Below are positions 54,537 to 63,262 of a DNA stretch of 64,000 nucleotides, in pieces (the stretch's first letter is position 1; each line of letters starts with the position of its first letter). This DNA is from Candidatus Faecousia excrementipullorum (GTDB taxonomy: Bacteria > Bacillota > Clostridia > Oscillospirales > Oscillospiraceae): positions 16,427 to 80,426 of the forward strand of contig DVGG01000038.1 of assembly GCA_018712825.1 (NCBI GenBank). The letters run 5' to 3'. A program made the translations under genes and the position numbers. Under the pieces are notes generated by a model, which was not told where the DNA came from, ran no database searches, and saw nothing but the letters and a program-made list of their open reading frames with translations.

Positions 54537-55118
54537 ATGAAAGTGGGTATGAAGCGAATACTGACCCTGCTTCTGGCGGTGCTTCTGGTGATTCCCCAGG
54601 TGCCACTGCGCACTTATGGCGCCGAAGAAAATCCGGCAGAAGCCGGTCAGAGTGTTACGGTTACATTTGCTGTTGGAGAGGAGGCCTATACCAATGACCC
54701 CGGTTCCGGCCAAACCCATATTACGGCGGACGAGCCTGTCACAGGTGGGGAATTGGTGTATACCCCTTGGGCCGGGAGATATAAGGTAACAGGTACAGGT
54801 ACGCTGTGCAGCTTTACCATTCCGGCCGGGACTTCGTTGGAGCAAAACGGCATTGCGCTTCCGAAACTCAATGTGACGAATATTGGAACGGAAAATACCA
54901 ATACTTATCTTTCCTCCTACTCCTGGGCGGACAGCCGGGGAATGATTTGTAATGAAGATACGGTGTTTTCCGAAAATACCACCCTGTCCGTGGCGCTGTA
55001 CGGCGACGGGGAAAGCTACAGCCTGAACTTTGTCTGCGGCGGCGGAACCTGCAGCGGAGGCCACAGCATTCCCTATGTGCTCGGCGGCTACCCCTCTGCC
55101 ACGCTTTCTTTGGGGTAG
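54537..55118 (+). CDS. Pilus tip adhesin, N-terminal fragment ended by an in-frame amber stop
   Basis: 193 residues: a signal peptide (KRILTLLLAVLLVIPQVPLRTYG) followed by a beta-rich extracellular segment, cut by TAG at 55116-55118. The same frame stays open directly after the TAG through 59486, giving a full product of 1649 residues if the stop is read as an amino acid. The sequence on both sides of the TAG is of the same kind, and CAG to TAG is the simplest origin. As it stands this fragment would be secreted without a wall anchor. Confidence 0.8.
   Translation: MKVGMKRILTLLLAVLLVIPQVPLRTYGAEENPAEAGQSVTVTFAVGEEAYTNDPGSGQTHITADEPVTGGELVYTPWAGRYKVTGTGTLCSFTIPAGTSLEQNGIALPKLNVTNIGTENTNTYLSSYSWADSRGMICNEDTVFSENTTLSVALYGDGESYSLNFVCGGGTCSGGHSIPYVLGGYPSATLSLG
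55116..55118 (+). other. Premature amber codon in the adhesin gene
   Basis: A single TAG interrupts an otherwise open frame of 1650 codons from 54537 to 59486. No ribosome site or start follows it: the first downstream GTG, at 55227, has no GGAGG-like sequence within 15 bases. Confidence 0.85.
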
Positions 55119-58100
55119 AGTGTTTCTGCACCCTACATTCCGTCTAAGGCGGATGTTGATGCCAATTACTCCAGCCAATGGTGTTCCCACGGAAAAGACC
55201 ATGGAGAGAGCTTCGTCAAATGGCAGGTGAAGAACACAACCACCGGAGAAATGGTGGACTTCACGGCCGGTACGCCGATTACTGCTGATTATGTGGAAAA
55301 CGATGACCACAGCATCAAGGTCTATGCCGTATGGGGCGGCGAAGCGGTAACTGCTACCTTTATGAATGGAGACACAGTGGTGCAGACGGCAGAGATTCCT
55401 GGGGGCACCGCTTTGGGTGAGTTGCCGTCTGTGACAGCACCGGAGGGACAGCGTTTCCGGGGGTGGCAATACACGGACGAAAATGGGGAAACCCATTTCG
55501 CTACACCCCAGACCGTTATCACCGGGGACACGATATTTACCGCCGTATTTGTTACCATTGAAGAGGTGACCGTCCAGATTCTGGATGTCCTTTTTAACGG
55601 CAAGACGGCACAAACGCTGGAACTTACCGGAGAAAAAGGACAGACTCTGGAGGCGCTTTTCCGGAACACAGCCCTTGCGGACGGCACGGCTCTGGACCGG
55701 TGCCTATGGTACACCGTTGCAGAGGATGGGACAAAGACCAAGGTACAGAAGGATACAGTTGTGGAAGGAGATATGCAGCTGTATACCTACTCCTATCAAC
55801 TGGTTTTGCAGCTGAGCCCCGCAGAAGCAGCATCCCTCCGTTCTGTGGTGGTGGAGGAGAATGAGGATGGCGGCATGACTCTGATCATTACGGCCAGAGA
55901 AGGGCAGCCGCTGGCAGCATCCGACTTTGTGGTAGATGGTGTAGACTATACCACCTATGCCTGGAGAACTGCGGACGGTCAGCCTGTGAATATCCAGAGC
56001 TTGATTGCTAACGGAATCACCGAAAATATTACCTCCAGCGGAACTCAGCAGGCAACTGCCCCAATGTCCATTAACTTCTATGTGGCAGTAGATGACAATT
56101 GGATTTTGCTGACCCATCAGAAGATGGAGGTGTATCAGCCCCAGGAGGGCAGATACTACATTACCGGCGGTCAACTGGAGAGCATTTACGGGGAATACGG
56201 CTTCCGGGCAGAGCAGCTGAAAACCGGAACCAGATATTTCCCCCACACCACACGGGATGGCGAAACCATCTGGGCCGACGCTTCCGTTGTAATCGAGGAC
56301 GGCGTCGCCTACAGCCCCATCTTGCGGGCCGAAAATGTGCACCAATGCGATGTGTACTATCTGCCTCACCAGAGCTGTACCGATAACGGGAATCCGGGCG
56401 TCTATGCACAGCGGGAGAGCTTCTACACCCTTACGGTTACTGACTCTGGAAACAAGGTCTACGAGAATGGGGAAGACATTCCGCCTGTCACCTATTGGCT
56501 GAGGGGCACCACTGCAAGTGTTACAGTGAAGCTGCCAGACGGCGTCCAGTGGGAATGCCTGGGGCGGGATGACACCACCGTGGAGGGCACAGACAACGGT
56601 GACGGCACCATGACCTTCTCCGTTCCCAACATTACCCAGCCTTATCAGATTACTCCCCGGCTGAGCAACGGTGAGATCTATATCACCTATGATGTAAACC
56701 TTCCCTATGATGCCAGTGACCCGGACTATGGCGCTCCTCTGGTGGAGGGTTCTCCGGTGCATACTTTGGTGGGGAAACAGGGAACTAACCACTTGGTTCT
56801 GGCCCCAAGCCTTACTACCTACTACTACAACTACGGCAGATACCTGGGAGAGGCTACCTTCCTGGGCTGGGCGGTTAACGGGGATACGAATGCTCTGATT
56901 CAGCCGGGAGAAACCTATACCATCCCCCAGGACAGCGAAGGAGTCACTCTGGTAGCCCAGTGGTCTACCAGAGTCGGAGGAGAATCCCAGACCACCAATT
57001 CCTCCATGGTCAACTTCTTCGTGGCACTGACCGCCGTCCCGGAGGGCGCCGTGGGTTGGGCTGCCAGTACGGAAATCAATTTCTTTACGGATTCCGTTTA
57101 TACTGCCGATTGTAATGTTTTGGGCACCGATGTAATCGACCAACGCTTGTTTCAGTCTACCATTACCCTGGAGCATGGAGGAAAGCAGTATGTTGTTCTG
57201 GGAGCCACCAATAATGCAAACCTTCTGGATACTCATAATGAGTTGGTGAACAAACTCACCGCAGGTATGACCAAGGTGGGACGTGACGGCAGAAAGTATA
57301 CTTTCCAGATGAACTTCCCCACGGACGAGGAAGTGCTCCGGCAGATTCGTCACATGGTGGAATCTGGCACCACCATCACAGTCAACGGCAAGGCCGTTAC
57401 CGCTGCGGAGCTGACGGCGGACCGGTTCGCCGTCCGGTGGCATGTGTTCAAAGTGGATACCACAGACGGCTGGCATGTGGATGGTGTGCTGGTGGCAAAG
57501 ACAGGCAGCCTCACCGTTACCAAGACCTTCGCCGGTGATCGGGAAGCCATTGATGCAATCAAAGACGGCTATCGGATTGAGGTTGCCTATGTTCCCAGGG
57601 CTGGGGAGGCTGCTTCCGTTGTTCCCCCTCATCCCGGTGCACCCCTCACCCTCACCGATGAGAATGTTTCCTTTAATCAGGAAACCAACACCTATACCTG
57701 GACTGTGCCGGTGGATATGAACCGGGACTACACGGTAGAGGAAATCAATTATACCTCTCAACTGGACAGCGTGGTTACCACTGCTCAGTATTATGTTTCC
57801 GGCTCCAGAATCCCGGAACAGAATACCAATGGATGGCAGCCTTATAACACTGCGGTAACCGTGACCGGTCAGGCAGAGACTGACGGCCGTCAGACCGTCG
57901 CCTTCCTGAATACCTACACCCAGACTGGCGAGATGATTCTGGAAAAGGTGGACGCCATGACTGGTGCTTTGATGCCTGGCGTATCCTTTACGGTGGCAAA
58001 GCAAGGCGACGCCACCCTGACCATTTACCGTCTGCCGGATGGGACATACACCACAGACAGCGCGGCGGAAGGTGCAGTACCGGTTGAGGGCAATGTTATT

Positions 58101-59486
58101 ACCACCAACGCCAACGGTCAGGCATTTCTCCACCTGGGAGTGGGTACCTTCACCTTCCGGGAAGAGGTTCCCACTGGCTATGAGGATCCGGGGCTGATTA
58201 CGGTCACCCTGGGTGCGGACGGAAGCATCAGTGATGCTAATGCAGACAATGACAGTGCCCGGCGGGAATATGTCCGGTTCAACGGCATTACCCTTCGGGT
58301 GCGGAACTACTCCAAAATGGTGCCCCTGAGAGTGGAAAAGATTTGGGCAGACGGGGAGAATACCTCGGTGCAGGTACAGGTTTATGCCAACGGTGTCAGC
58401 ATGGGTGCAGACTTCCTGGCGAACCTGAGTACCACATCCGGCTGGATCCGGCAGTTCGGCTTGGCAGTACCGCTGTACATCAACGGTCAGCGGGCAGTGT
58501 ACACACTCCTGGAAACCCAGATTGGCACCTGGAGCTACTCCTCCGAATATGGCGGAGACGGCTACCGCTATTACGATGTAACCTATTCCCCGATGCAATA
58601 CTTGGACGCCAATGGTCAGGAGGTAACAGATCCTCAGGAGGCTGAGAGTATTTACCTGTCTGTAACCAACCAGCGTACCCAGCTGAATGTTGCCGTCAAC
58701 AAGCTTGACCAGGACGGAGCGCCTCTGCCGGGAGCGGAATTCTATCTGTATCCCACCGGCGGCAAACAGAATGCGAATGTTATTCAGGATGATAATGGCA
58801 ATAACGTGTTGGAGGGCTATTCCAACCCCATGATTGCCACATCGGATGAGAATGGCATCGTCAGTTTCAGAAATCTTCCTGCAGGTACTTACTTCCTTGT
58901 GGAGCACCAGGCACCACCCTACTACCAGGGTGACGATAGCTTGTATTGTCTGTTGGTTCAGGGAACCGGCGTGGTTATGTACAAGTATGAAGGCGACCAA
59001 TGGACAGCATTGAACCACCGGAACATTACCAACACCAAGCTGGCGGAAGAGGTTATCATTGAAAAGCTGGTTGCAGGCAATATGGGTGACAAAACAAAGG
59101 ATTTCGCTTTCACAGTGAAATCCACTGTGCCCATGCTTGAGGGGACGGGCTATACCCTTTCAAAGGGTGGGCTTCAGGCGGATTTCCAGCTTTCCCACGG
59201 TGAGAGCGTAACCCTCTATGCACCGGAGGGCGCAGTCCTGACCATCAGCGAGACCAATGCCGGTGGCTATTCCATTGAAATGAAGGCAGGAGAGACCTCG
59301 CTGAGCGGTGGCAGCTATACCGTAACGGATGCTGATGACCAGACCATCACCGTCACCAATACCAAGAATGTGGATGTCGATATGGGAATCATCCAGGACT
59401 CCCTGCCCTATGTTCTGCTTTTGTCCACGGCCGGCTGTGGAAGCCTGCTCCTTGCAGGAGGCCGGAAACGCCGGAAAAAGCAATAG
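55119..59486 (+). pseudogene. Pilus tip adhesin, main body after the amber stop (InlB-repeat, SpaA/Cna-B domains)
   Basis: About 1455 further residues in the frame of 54537. The order is InlB/Listeria-Bacteroides-type repeats (first near 55300-55560, another near 56850-56990), a large middle part, Cna-B/SpaA-type beta domains (for example from ILEKVDAMTGALMPGVSF and from VNKLDQDGAPLPGAEFYL), and a C-terminal domain shared with the two pilins downstream. The end is a sorting signal: DMGIIQDSLPY, a membrane helix, then RKRRKK. A start at GTG 55227 would give 1419 residues without a signal peptide. It would be the tip adhesin if intact. Confidence 0.8.
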
Positions 59487-59497
59487 GGGGTGGGACT

Positions 59498-59770
59498 ATG
59501 ACGAAAGAGGAACAGGTTCTCCAGGAGGAGAGCAGTGAAAAGCCACAGGCACCCCCCACGCCTGCGGGAAACTTCGCTTTTGATGCCATCGGAACCTGGC
59601 TGCGGAAGGTGCACTTTCGCCATCAGGTTTTCGGTGGTGTCAACGAGGTAGATGTCTGGCAAAAAATTGAAGAGCTGAACAACCTGTATGAGGCTGCGCT
59701 GATGGCAGAACGTGCCCGATACGACACCCTCCTGCGGCTGCTCTCTGAGAAAGCAGGTGAGGAGGAATAG
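59498..59770 (+). CDS. Small cytoplasmic protein with a DivIVA-like motif in the pilus operon
   Basis: A 90-residue protein with no signal peptide. A Pro-rich N-terminus is followed by FRHQVFGGVNEVDVWQKI, which resembles the N-terminal membrane-binding motif of DivIVA/GpsB proteins (F-x-x-x-x-x-G-Y/G-x-x-x-x-V), and then a predicted coiled coil (EELNNLYEAALMAERARYD). It begins 11 bases after the adhesin and ends ten bases before the signal peptidase start region. A role in placing pilus assembly at a membrane site is conceivable but is inference only. Confidence 0.75.
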   Translation: MTKEEQVLQEESSEKPQAPPTPAGNFAFDAIGTWLRKVHFRHQVFGGVNEVDVWQKIEELNNLYEAALMAERARYDTLLRLLSEKAGEEE

Positions 59771-59847
59771 GGAAACAAAATGCATCACCCGGTGCCATCA
59801 TCCGCCGCCGGAGAAACCGGCTTCTGGACAGGAAAGATGCCATTTCC

Positions 59848-60309
59848 TTGGCTGTAAGAGTCCTGCTCCTGCTTCTGGTGGGCTGGCTGTTGGCCACCCA
59901 GGTCTTTCTCTTTACTCAGGTGAAGGGCAACAGTATGTTCCCCGCCCTGAAGGACGGAGACCTGGCCATCGGCTTCCGCCTGCAGCAGGTATACCAGAAG
60001 GGGGATGTGGTGATCTTTGAGCTGGACGGCCAGCTTCGGACAGGTCGGGTGGCGGCGAGAGCCGGAGATTTTGTGACCATCCAGGAGGATGGCACCCTCC
60101 TGGTAAACGGCACCATCCAGACCGGGGAAATACTCTACCCCACCTACCCCAAGGAAACCCTGACTTACCCCTATCAGGTGCCGGAGGACTCCCTGTTTAT
60201 CCTGGGAGACTACCGCACCCAATCGGAGGACAGCCGGGACTTTGGCGCCGTCCCCCTGGAGAATGTGAAGGCAAAAGTCATCACCATTCTCCGCCGCAGA
60301 GGCCTGTAG
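59848..60309 (+). CDS. SipA-like type I signal peptidase homologue without the catalytic lysine; 5' end appears frameshifted
   Basis: A signal-peptidase-fold protein of about 153 residues: a membrane anchor, the serine motif GNSMFPALKDGD, then TGRVAARAGD where the usual K-R-V has glycine for the catalytic lysine, and GDYRTQSEDSRDFG. Streptococcal pilus SipA proteins also lack this lysine and act in pilus assembly. The frame continues upstream with a basic stretch (RRRRNRLLDRKDA) back to 59782, but the only ATG with GGAGG, at 59780, is in another frame. One extra C in the CCC at 59788-59790 would join them. TTG 59848 is the fallback start. Confidence 0.78.
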   Translation: MAVRVLLLLLVGWLLATQVFLFTQVKGNSMFPALKDGDLAIGFRLQQVYQKGDVVIFELDGQLRTGRVAARAGDFVTIQEDGTLLVNGTIQTGEILYPTYPKETLTYPYQVPEDSLFILGDYRTQSEDSRDFGAVPLENVKAKVITILRRRGL

Positions 60310-60367
60310 ACAAACGGAAGCCGGGACTTCCGTGATTCATGGAAACACAAGAATTGGAGGAATTACG

Positions 60368-61345
60368 ATGAAAAAATTATTATCATTGGCCCTGGCACTG
60401 GTTATGGTGCTGACCCTGAGTGTAGCGGTAGCTGCCCAGGAGCATAGCGACATGGAAACGGTTACGATTTCTGTGACTTACAATGCAACCAATTCGGGAA
60501 CTGTCTCCCCTGCGGAAACATTTGCTTTCACCATTGCGAAGACTTCCGTTACCGATGCGGCAGACGGTGTAACCACGGGGAATATGCCTGTACCCGCCGT
60601 GGGCAATGTGGAATTTGCTGAAGGAGATGCAGGCAATGCAGGTTCCATGACCAAGGATGTGACCATTACCCTGCCTGAGTATACCAGCGTAGGCGTTTAC
60701 ACCTATACCATTACGCCGACTCCCAGAACCACAGGCGGTGTGACTTACTGGGGAAGACCTATTAAACTGGTGGTTACCGTTATTGAGCAGAACGGCAAGA
60801 TTCGAGTGGCCGCTGTCCATACCGAGGGCGAGGGTGAAGAAAAAACCGATGACATTACATACACCTACTCCGCCGGTTCTCTGTCTGTGACCAAGAGTGT
60901 TACCGGCAATCTGGGTGACCGGGCCAAGGAATTCAATGTATGGGTTACCTTCACCGCCCCTGAAGCCGGTGTGGTTAACAGCACGATTTCTTATATCGTA
61001 GACGGAGAAACTAAAACCATTGCCCCTGCTGAATGGGAAGAAAACACCGCATCCGTTCAGATTGCTCTGCACCATGAGGAGACCGTAACCTTCACCAACA
61101 TCCCCTATGGTGTGACCTATCATGTGGCAGAAGATTCCTACGAAGCCGAGGATTATAAGACCAGCTACAATAAGCAGGACGGCACCATTGGGGCTGCCTC
61201 CGATGCTGTCACCATCACCAACACCAAGGGCACCACTGTGGACACCGGCATCGCGCTGGACAGCCTGCCTTATATTCTCCTGATTGCTGTGGCTGTGGTA
61301 GGCGTTGTGGCCTTCATCGCCAAGAAGCGCACCACCGACAGATGA
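60368..61345 (+). CDS. Pilin 1, Spy0128/FctA-like with C-terminal sorting signal
   Basis: 325 residues: signal peptide (KKLLSLALALVMVLTLSVAVAA), then a FctA/Spy0128-like domain of the type that forms internal Lys-Asn isopeptide bonds. A second beta domain (from SLSVTKSVTGNLGDRAKEF) is shared with pilin 2 and the adhesin. The sorting signal TVDTGIALDSLPY leads into a membrane helix and KKR tail. GGAGG is eight bases before ATG 60368. It is intact and is probably a major or minor shaft subunit. Confidence 0.85.
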   Translation: MKKLLSLALALVMVLTLSVAVAAQEHSDMETVTISVTYNATNSGTVSPAETFAFTIAKTSVTDAADGVTTGNMPVPAVGNVEFAEGDAGNAGSMTKDVTITLPEYTSVGVYTYTITPTPRTTGGVTYWGRPIKLVVTVIEQNGKIRVAAVHTEGEGEEKTDDITYTYSAGSLSVTKSVTGNLGDRAKEFNVWVTFTAPEAGVVNSTISYIVDGETKTIAPAEWEENTASVQIALHHEETVTFTNIPYGVTYHVAEDSYEAEDYKTSYNKQDGTIGAASDAVTITNTKGTTVDTGIALDSLPYILLIAVAVVGVVAFIAKKRTTDR

Positions 61346-61351
61346 TTGACC

Positions 61352-61375
61352 CTGCCGGGGAATCCTCCCCGGCAG
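61352..61375 (+). other. Intergenic hairpin between pilin 1 and pilin 2
   Basis: A 10-bp perfect GC-rich stem (CTGCCGGGGA) with a four-base loop and no T run. It may protect or punctuate the mRNA, setting the ratio of the two pilins. Confidence 0.6.
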
Positions 61376-61405
61376 ACCCCAATCCATTATAATGAGGTGT
61401 AACTT

Positions 61406-62431
61406 ATGAAAAAACTGTTTGCCCTGCTGCTCACCCTGGCGTTGGTGCTGAGCTTCGGCGTTACCGCACTGGCGGCCGAGCCCACCACGATGACCAGCGC
61501 ACCTACCACCTATGAGGCTCTGATTAAGACCTACGATTTGGTGGGCACCGATGACACGACTCTGTATCCTGCCGAAACCCTTACCTTCACTTCCACCCCC
61601 GCAGTGGGTAATCCTGACACCACCAACCTGACGGTAAATAACTTGGTGGTTACCGGCAACAAAGACCAGAAGCTGGTTATCAATGTGCCTGCCTACTCTA
61701 AGGTTGGTGTGTACCATTACACCATTACCGAAAATGCCGGCAACACCCAGGGTGTCACCTACACCAACGGTGCCGTGGAGCTGTCCGTTTTGGTGGAATA
61801 TGACTATAACGACACCGATGGCGACGGCTACGGCCTGAAAGCCACCATCGGCGTGACCAATTCGGCAGGTGAAGGGGAGGAAGCGGTAAAGCATAATACC
61901 TTCACCAACACCTACTCCCTGGGTTCCCTCACCGTTTCCAAGGAGGTCGCCGGTAATCTGGCCAGCCAGACCCAGAAGTTCAGCATCGATGTGACCTTTA
62001 CCTCTGACAAGCCGGTTCTGAGCACCATCACCTGCGGCGACGGTCAGACCATTACCTCCGCAAACTGGACCCTGGCAGATAGTGTGTATACTGCCAAAGT
62101 AACTGTGAAGCTGGCTCATGGTGACAATGTGACCTTCTCCAACATCCCTGCCGGCGTTACCTACACCGTTGTCGAGCAGGCCAAGCACGAAGCTGCAGAT
62201 CCCAACGGCAGCAACCCGGAAACCGGCTATACCGTAACCTACGCAGATGAAAAGAGTGCAGGCACCATTACTGCTGATACTGTGGACACAGTGAAGGTCG
62301 TCAACACCAAGGGTACCACCGTCAATACCGGCGTGGTGCTGGACAGCCTGCCCTACATTCTCCTGATTGCTGTGGCTGTGGTGGCCGTTGTGCTCTTCAC
62401 TGCCAGAAAACGGAGAAACCGGGAAGTCTGA
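61406..62431 (+). CDS. Pilin 2, Spy0128/FctA-like with C-terminal sorting signal
   Basis: 341 residues with a signal peptide (KKLFALLLTLALVLSFGVTALA), a FctA/Spy0128-like domain and the same second domain as pilin 1 (SLTVSKEVAGNLASQTQKF). The sorting signal TVNTGVVLDSLPY, membrane helix and RKRR tail are nearly the same as in pilin 1. The C-terminal 25 residues of the two pilins are highly alike, which points to duplication. GAGGTGTAACTT precedes the ATG. It is intact. Confidence 0.87.
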   Translation: MKKLFALLLTLALVLSFGVTALAAEPTTMTSAPTTYEALIKTYDLVGTDDTTLYPAETLTFTSTPAVGNPDTTNLTVNNLVVTGNKDQKLVINVPAYSKVGVYHYTITENAGNTQGVTYTNGAVELSVLVEYDYNDTDGDGYGLKATIGVTNSAGEGEEAVKHNTFTNTYSLGSLTVSKEVAGNLASQTQKFSIDVTFTSDKPVLSTITCGDGQTITSANWTLADSVYTAKVTVKLAHGDNVTFSNIPAGVTYTVVEQAKHEAADPNGSNPETGYTVTYADEKSAGTITADTVDTVKVVNTKGTTVNTGVVLDSLPYILLIAVAVVAVVLFTARKRRNREV

Positions 62432-62443
62432 TAAAAGATGAAC

Positions 62444-62467
62444 CCCGGAGGGCGGAAGCCCTCCGGG
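62444..62467 (+). other. Intergenic hairpin between pilin 2 and sortase
   Basis: A 10-bp perfect stem (CCCGGAGGGC) with a GGAA tetraloop and no T run. It could slow decay of the upstream pilin message or limit read-through into the sortase gene. Confidence 0.65.
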
Positions 62468-62494
62468 AGACCTCAAGGAAAGGAGCGGATACCC

Positions 62495-63258
62495 ATGCGA
62501 TACTGGATTCGGGGGCTGAACGCCCTGTTCAGCCTGGTGGTGCTTCTCTGCTTCTTTGTGGTGGTGGCCTACGCCGGCTATGCCCTGTGGGACAACAGCC
62601 AGGTGTATGCGGCTGCGGAAAATGTCCGGGATGAGATGCTCCAGTTCAAGCCCCAGCCGGATGCGGAGGAGGGCGGCCCCACATTCCATGAGCTTCAGGC
62701 GGTCAACCCGGATGTGTGTGCCTGGGTCACCCTGGACAACACCAACATTGACCACCCGGTTCTCCAGGGGACGGACAATCTGTCCTATATCAACCGGGAT
62801 GTGTACGGAAACTTCTCCCTGGCAGGAAGCATTTTCCTGGACTCCCGGAACGACACAGCTTTTGCTGACCCCTATTCCTTGCTGTACGGTCATCACATGG
62901 AAAACAGCGGGATGTTCGGGGATTTGGATTTGTATAAGGACGAGGAATTTTTCCGGGAGAACAGAACCGGCCTTTTGATGACACCGGAGGGCGTGTACGA
63001 TTTGGAAATCTTCTCCTGCCTTCTGGTGGAAGCTTCGGACGAATATATCTTCGAGCCGGAGGCCTGGCAGGGGGATCTGGAAGGTGCATTTTCGATGTAA
63101 AGGAAAATGCCATGTACCTCCGGGAGGAGATTTGGGGGAGCCTGGACGGGGATTCCCGGATTCTGGCTCTGACCACCTGCTCCGGGGAGTTCAGCGATGC
63201 CAGAACCGTGGTTCTGGCGGTAATGCACCCTCGTCAGATGGAAGCACAGGAGGGTTAG
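62495..63258 (+). pseudogene. Class B sortase, frameshifted before the catalytic cysteine
   Basis: The first frame (62495-63100) encodes 201 residues: a membrane anchor, then the sortase barrel with catalytic histidine in YGHHMENSGMFGD, ending at a TAA. The missing end continues in the -1 frame from about 63091 to TAG 63256, with the active-site LTTCSGEF (Cys codon 63178) and DARTVVL (Arg codon 63208). One extra T in the TTTT run at 63089-63092 restores a normal sortase of about 254 residues. ATG 62495 has AAAGGAG in front. As written, the enzyme lacks Cys and Arg and would be dead. Confidence 0.85.
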
Positions 63259-63262
63259 TAAC

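Noticed and set aside
55116..55118. TAG as pyrrolysine or a reassigned codon
   Set aside because: TAG ends several other genes here (6116, 12199, 59486, 59770), so it is an ordinary stop, and no pyl genes or insertion element are visible.
55227..55230. Independent translation start of the adhesin body at GTG 55227
   Set aside because: No GGAGG-like sequence at proper distance, and the product would lack a signal peptide although it is a surface protein.
55704..59018. An open frame of 1104 codons antisense to the adhesin
   Set aside because: It is the mirror of a real reading frame with strong codon bias. The protein is His/Gly/Val-rich without recognisable domains and lacks a ribosome site.
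61347..61393. Possible promoter before pilin 2 (TTGACC and TATAAT)
   Set aside because: The two boxes are over 30 bases apart with a hairpin between them, so the spacing is wrong.
60383..62896. An 837-codon antisense frame across both pilins and the intergenic gap
   Set aside because: It mirrors two repetitive paralogous genes and crosses a strong hairpin. Composition is unnatural and no start site is supported.
63086..63094. Programmed -1 frameshift in the sortase gene
   Set aside because: GCA TTT TCG is not a good slippery heptamer because the P-site tRNA would have to re-pair with ATT. I saw no strong stem just downstream. A lost T is simpler.
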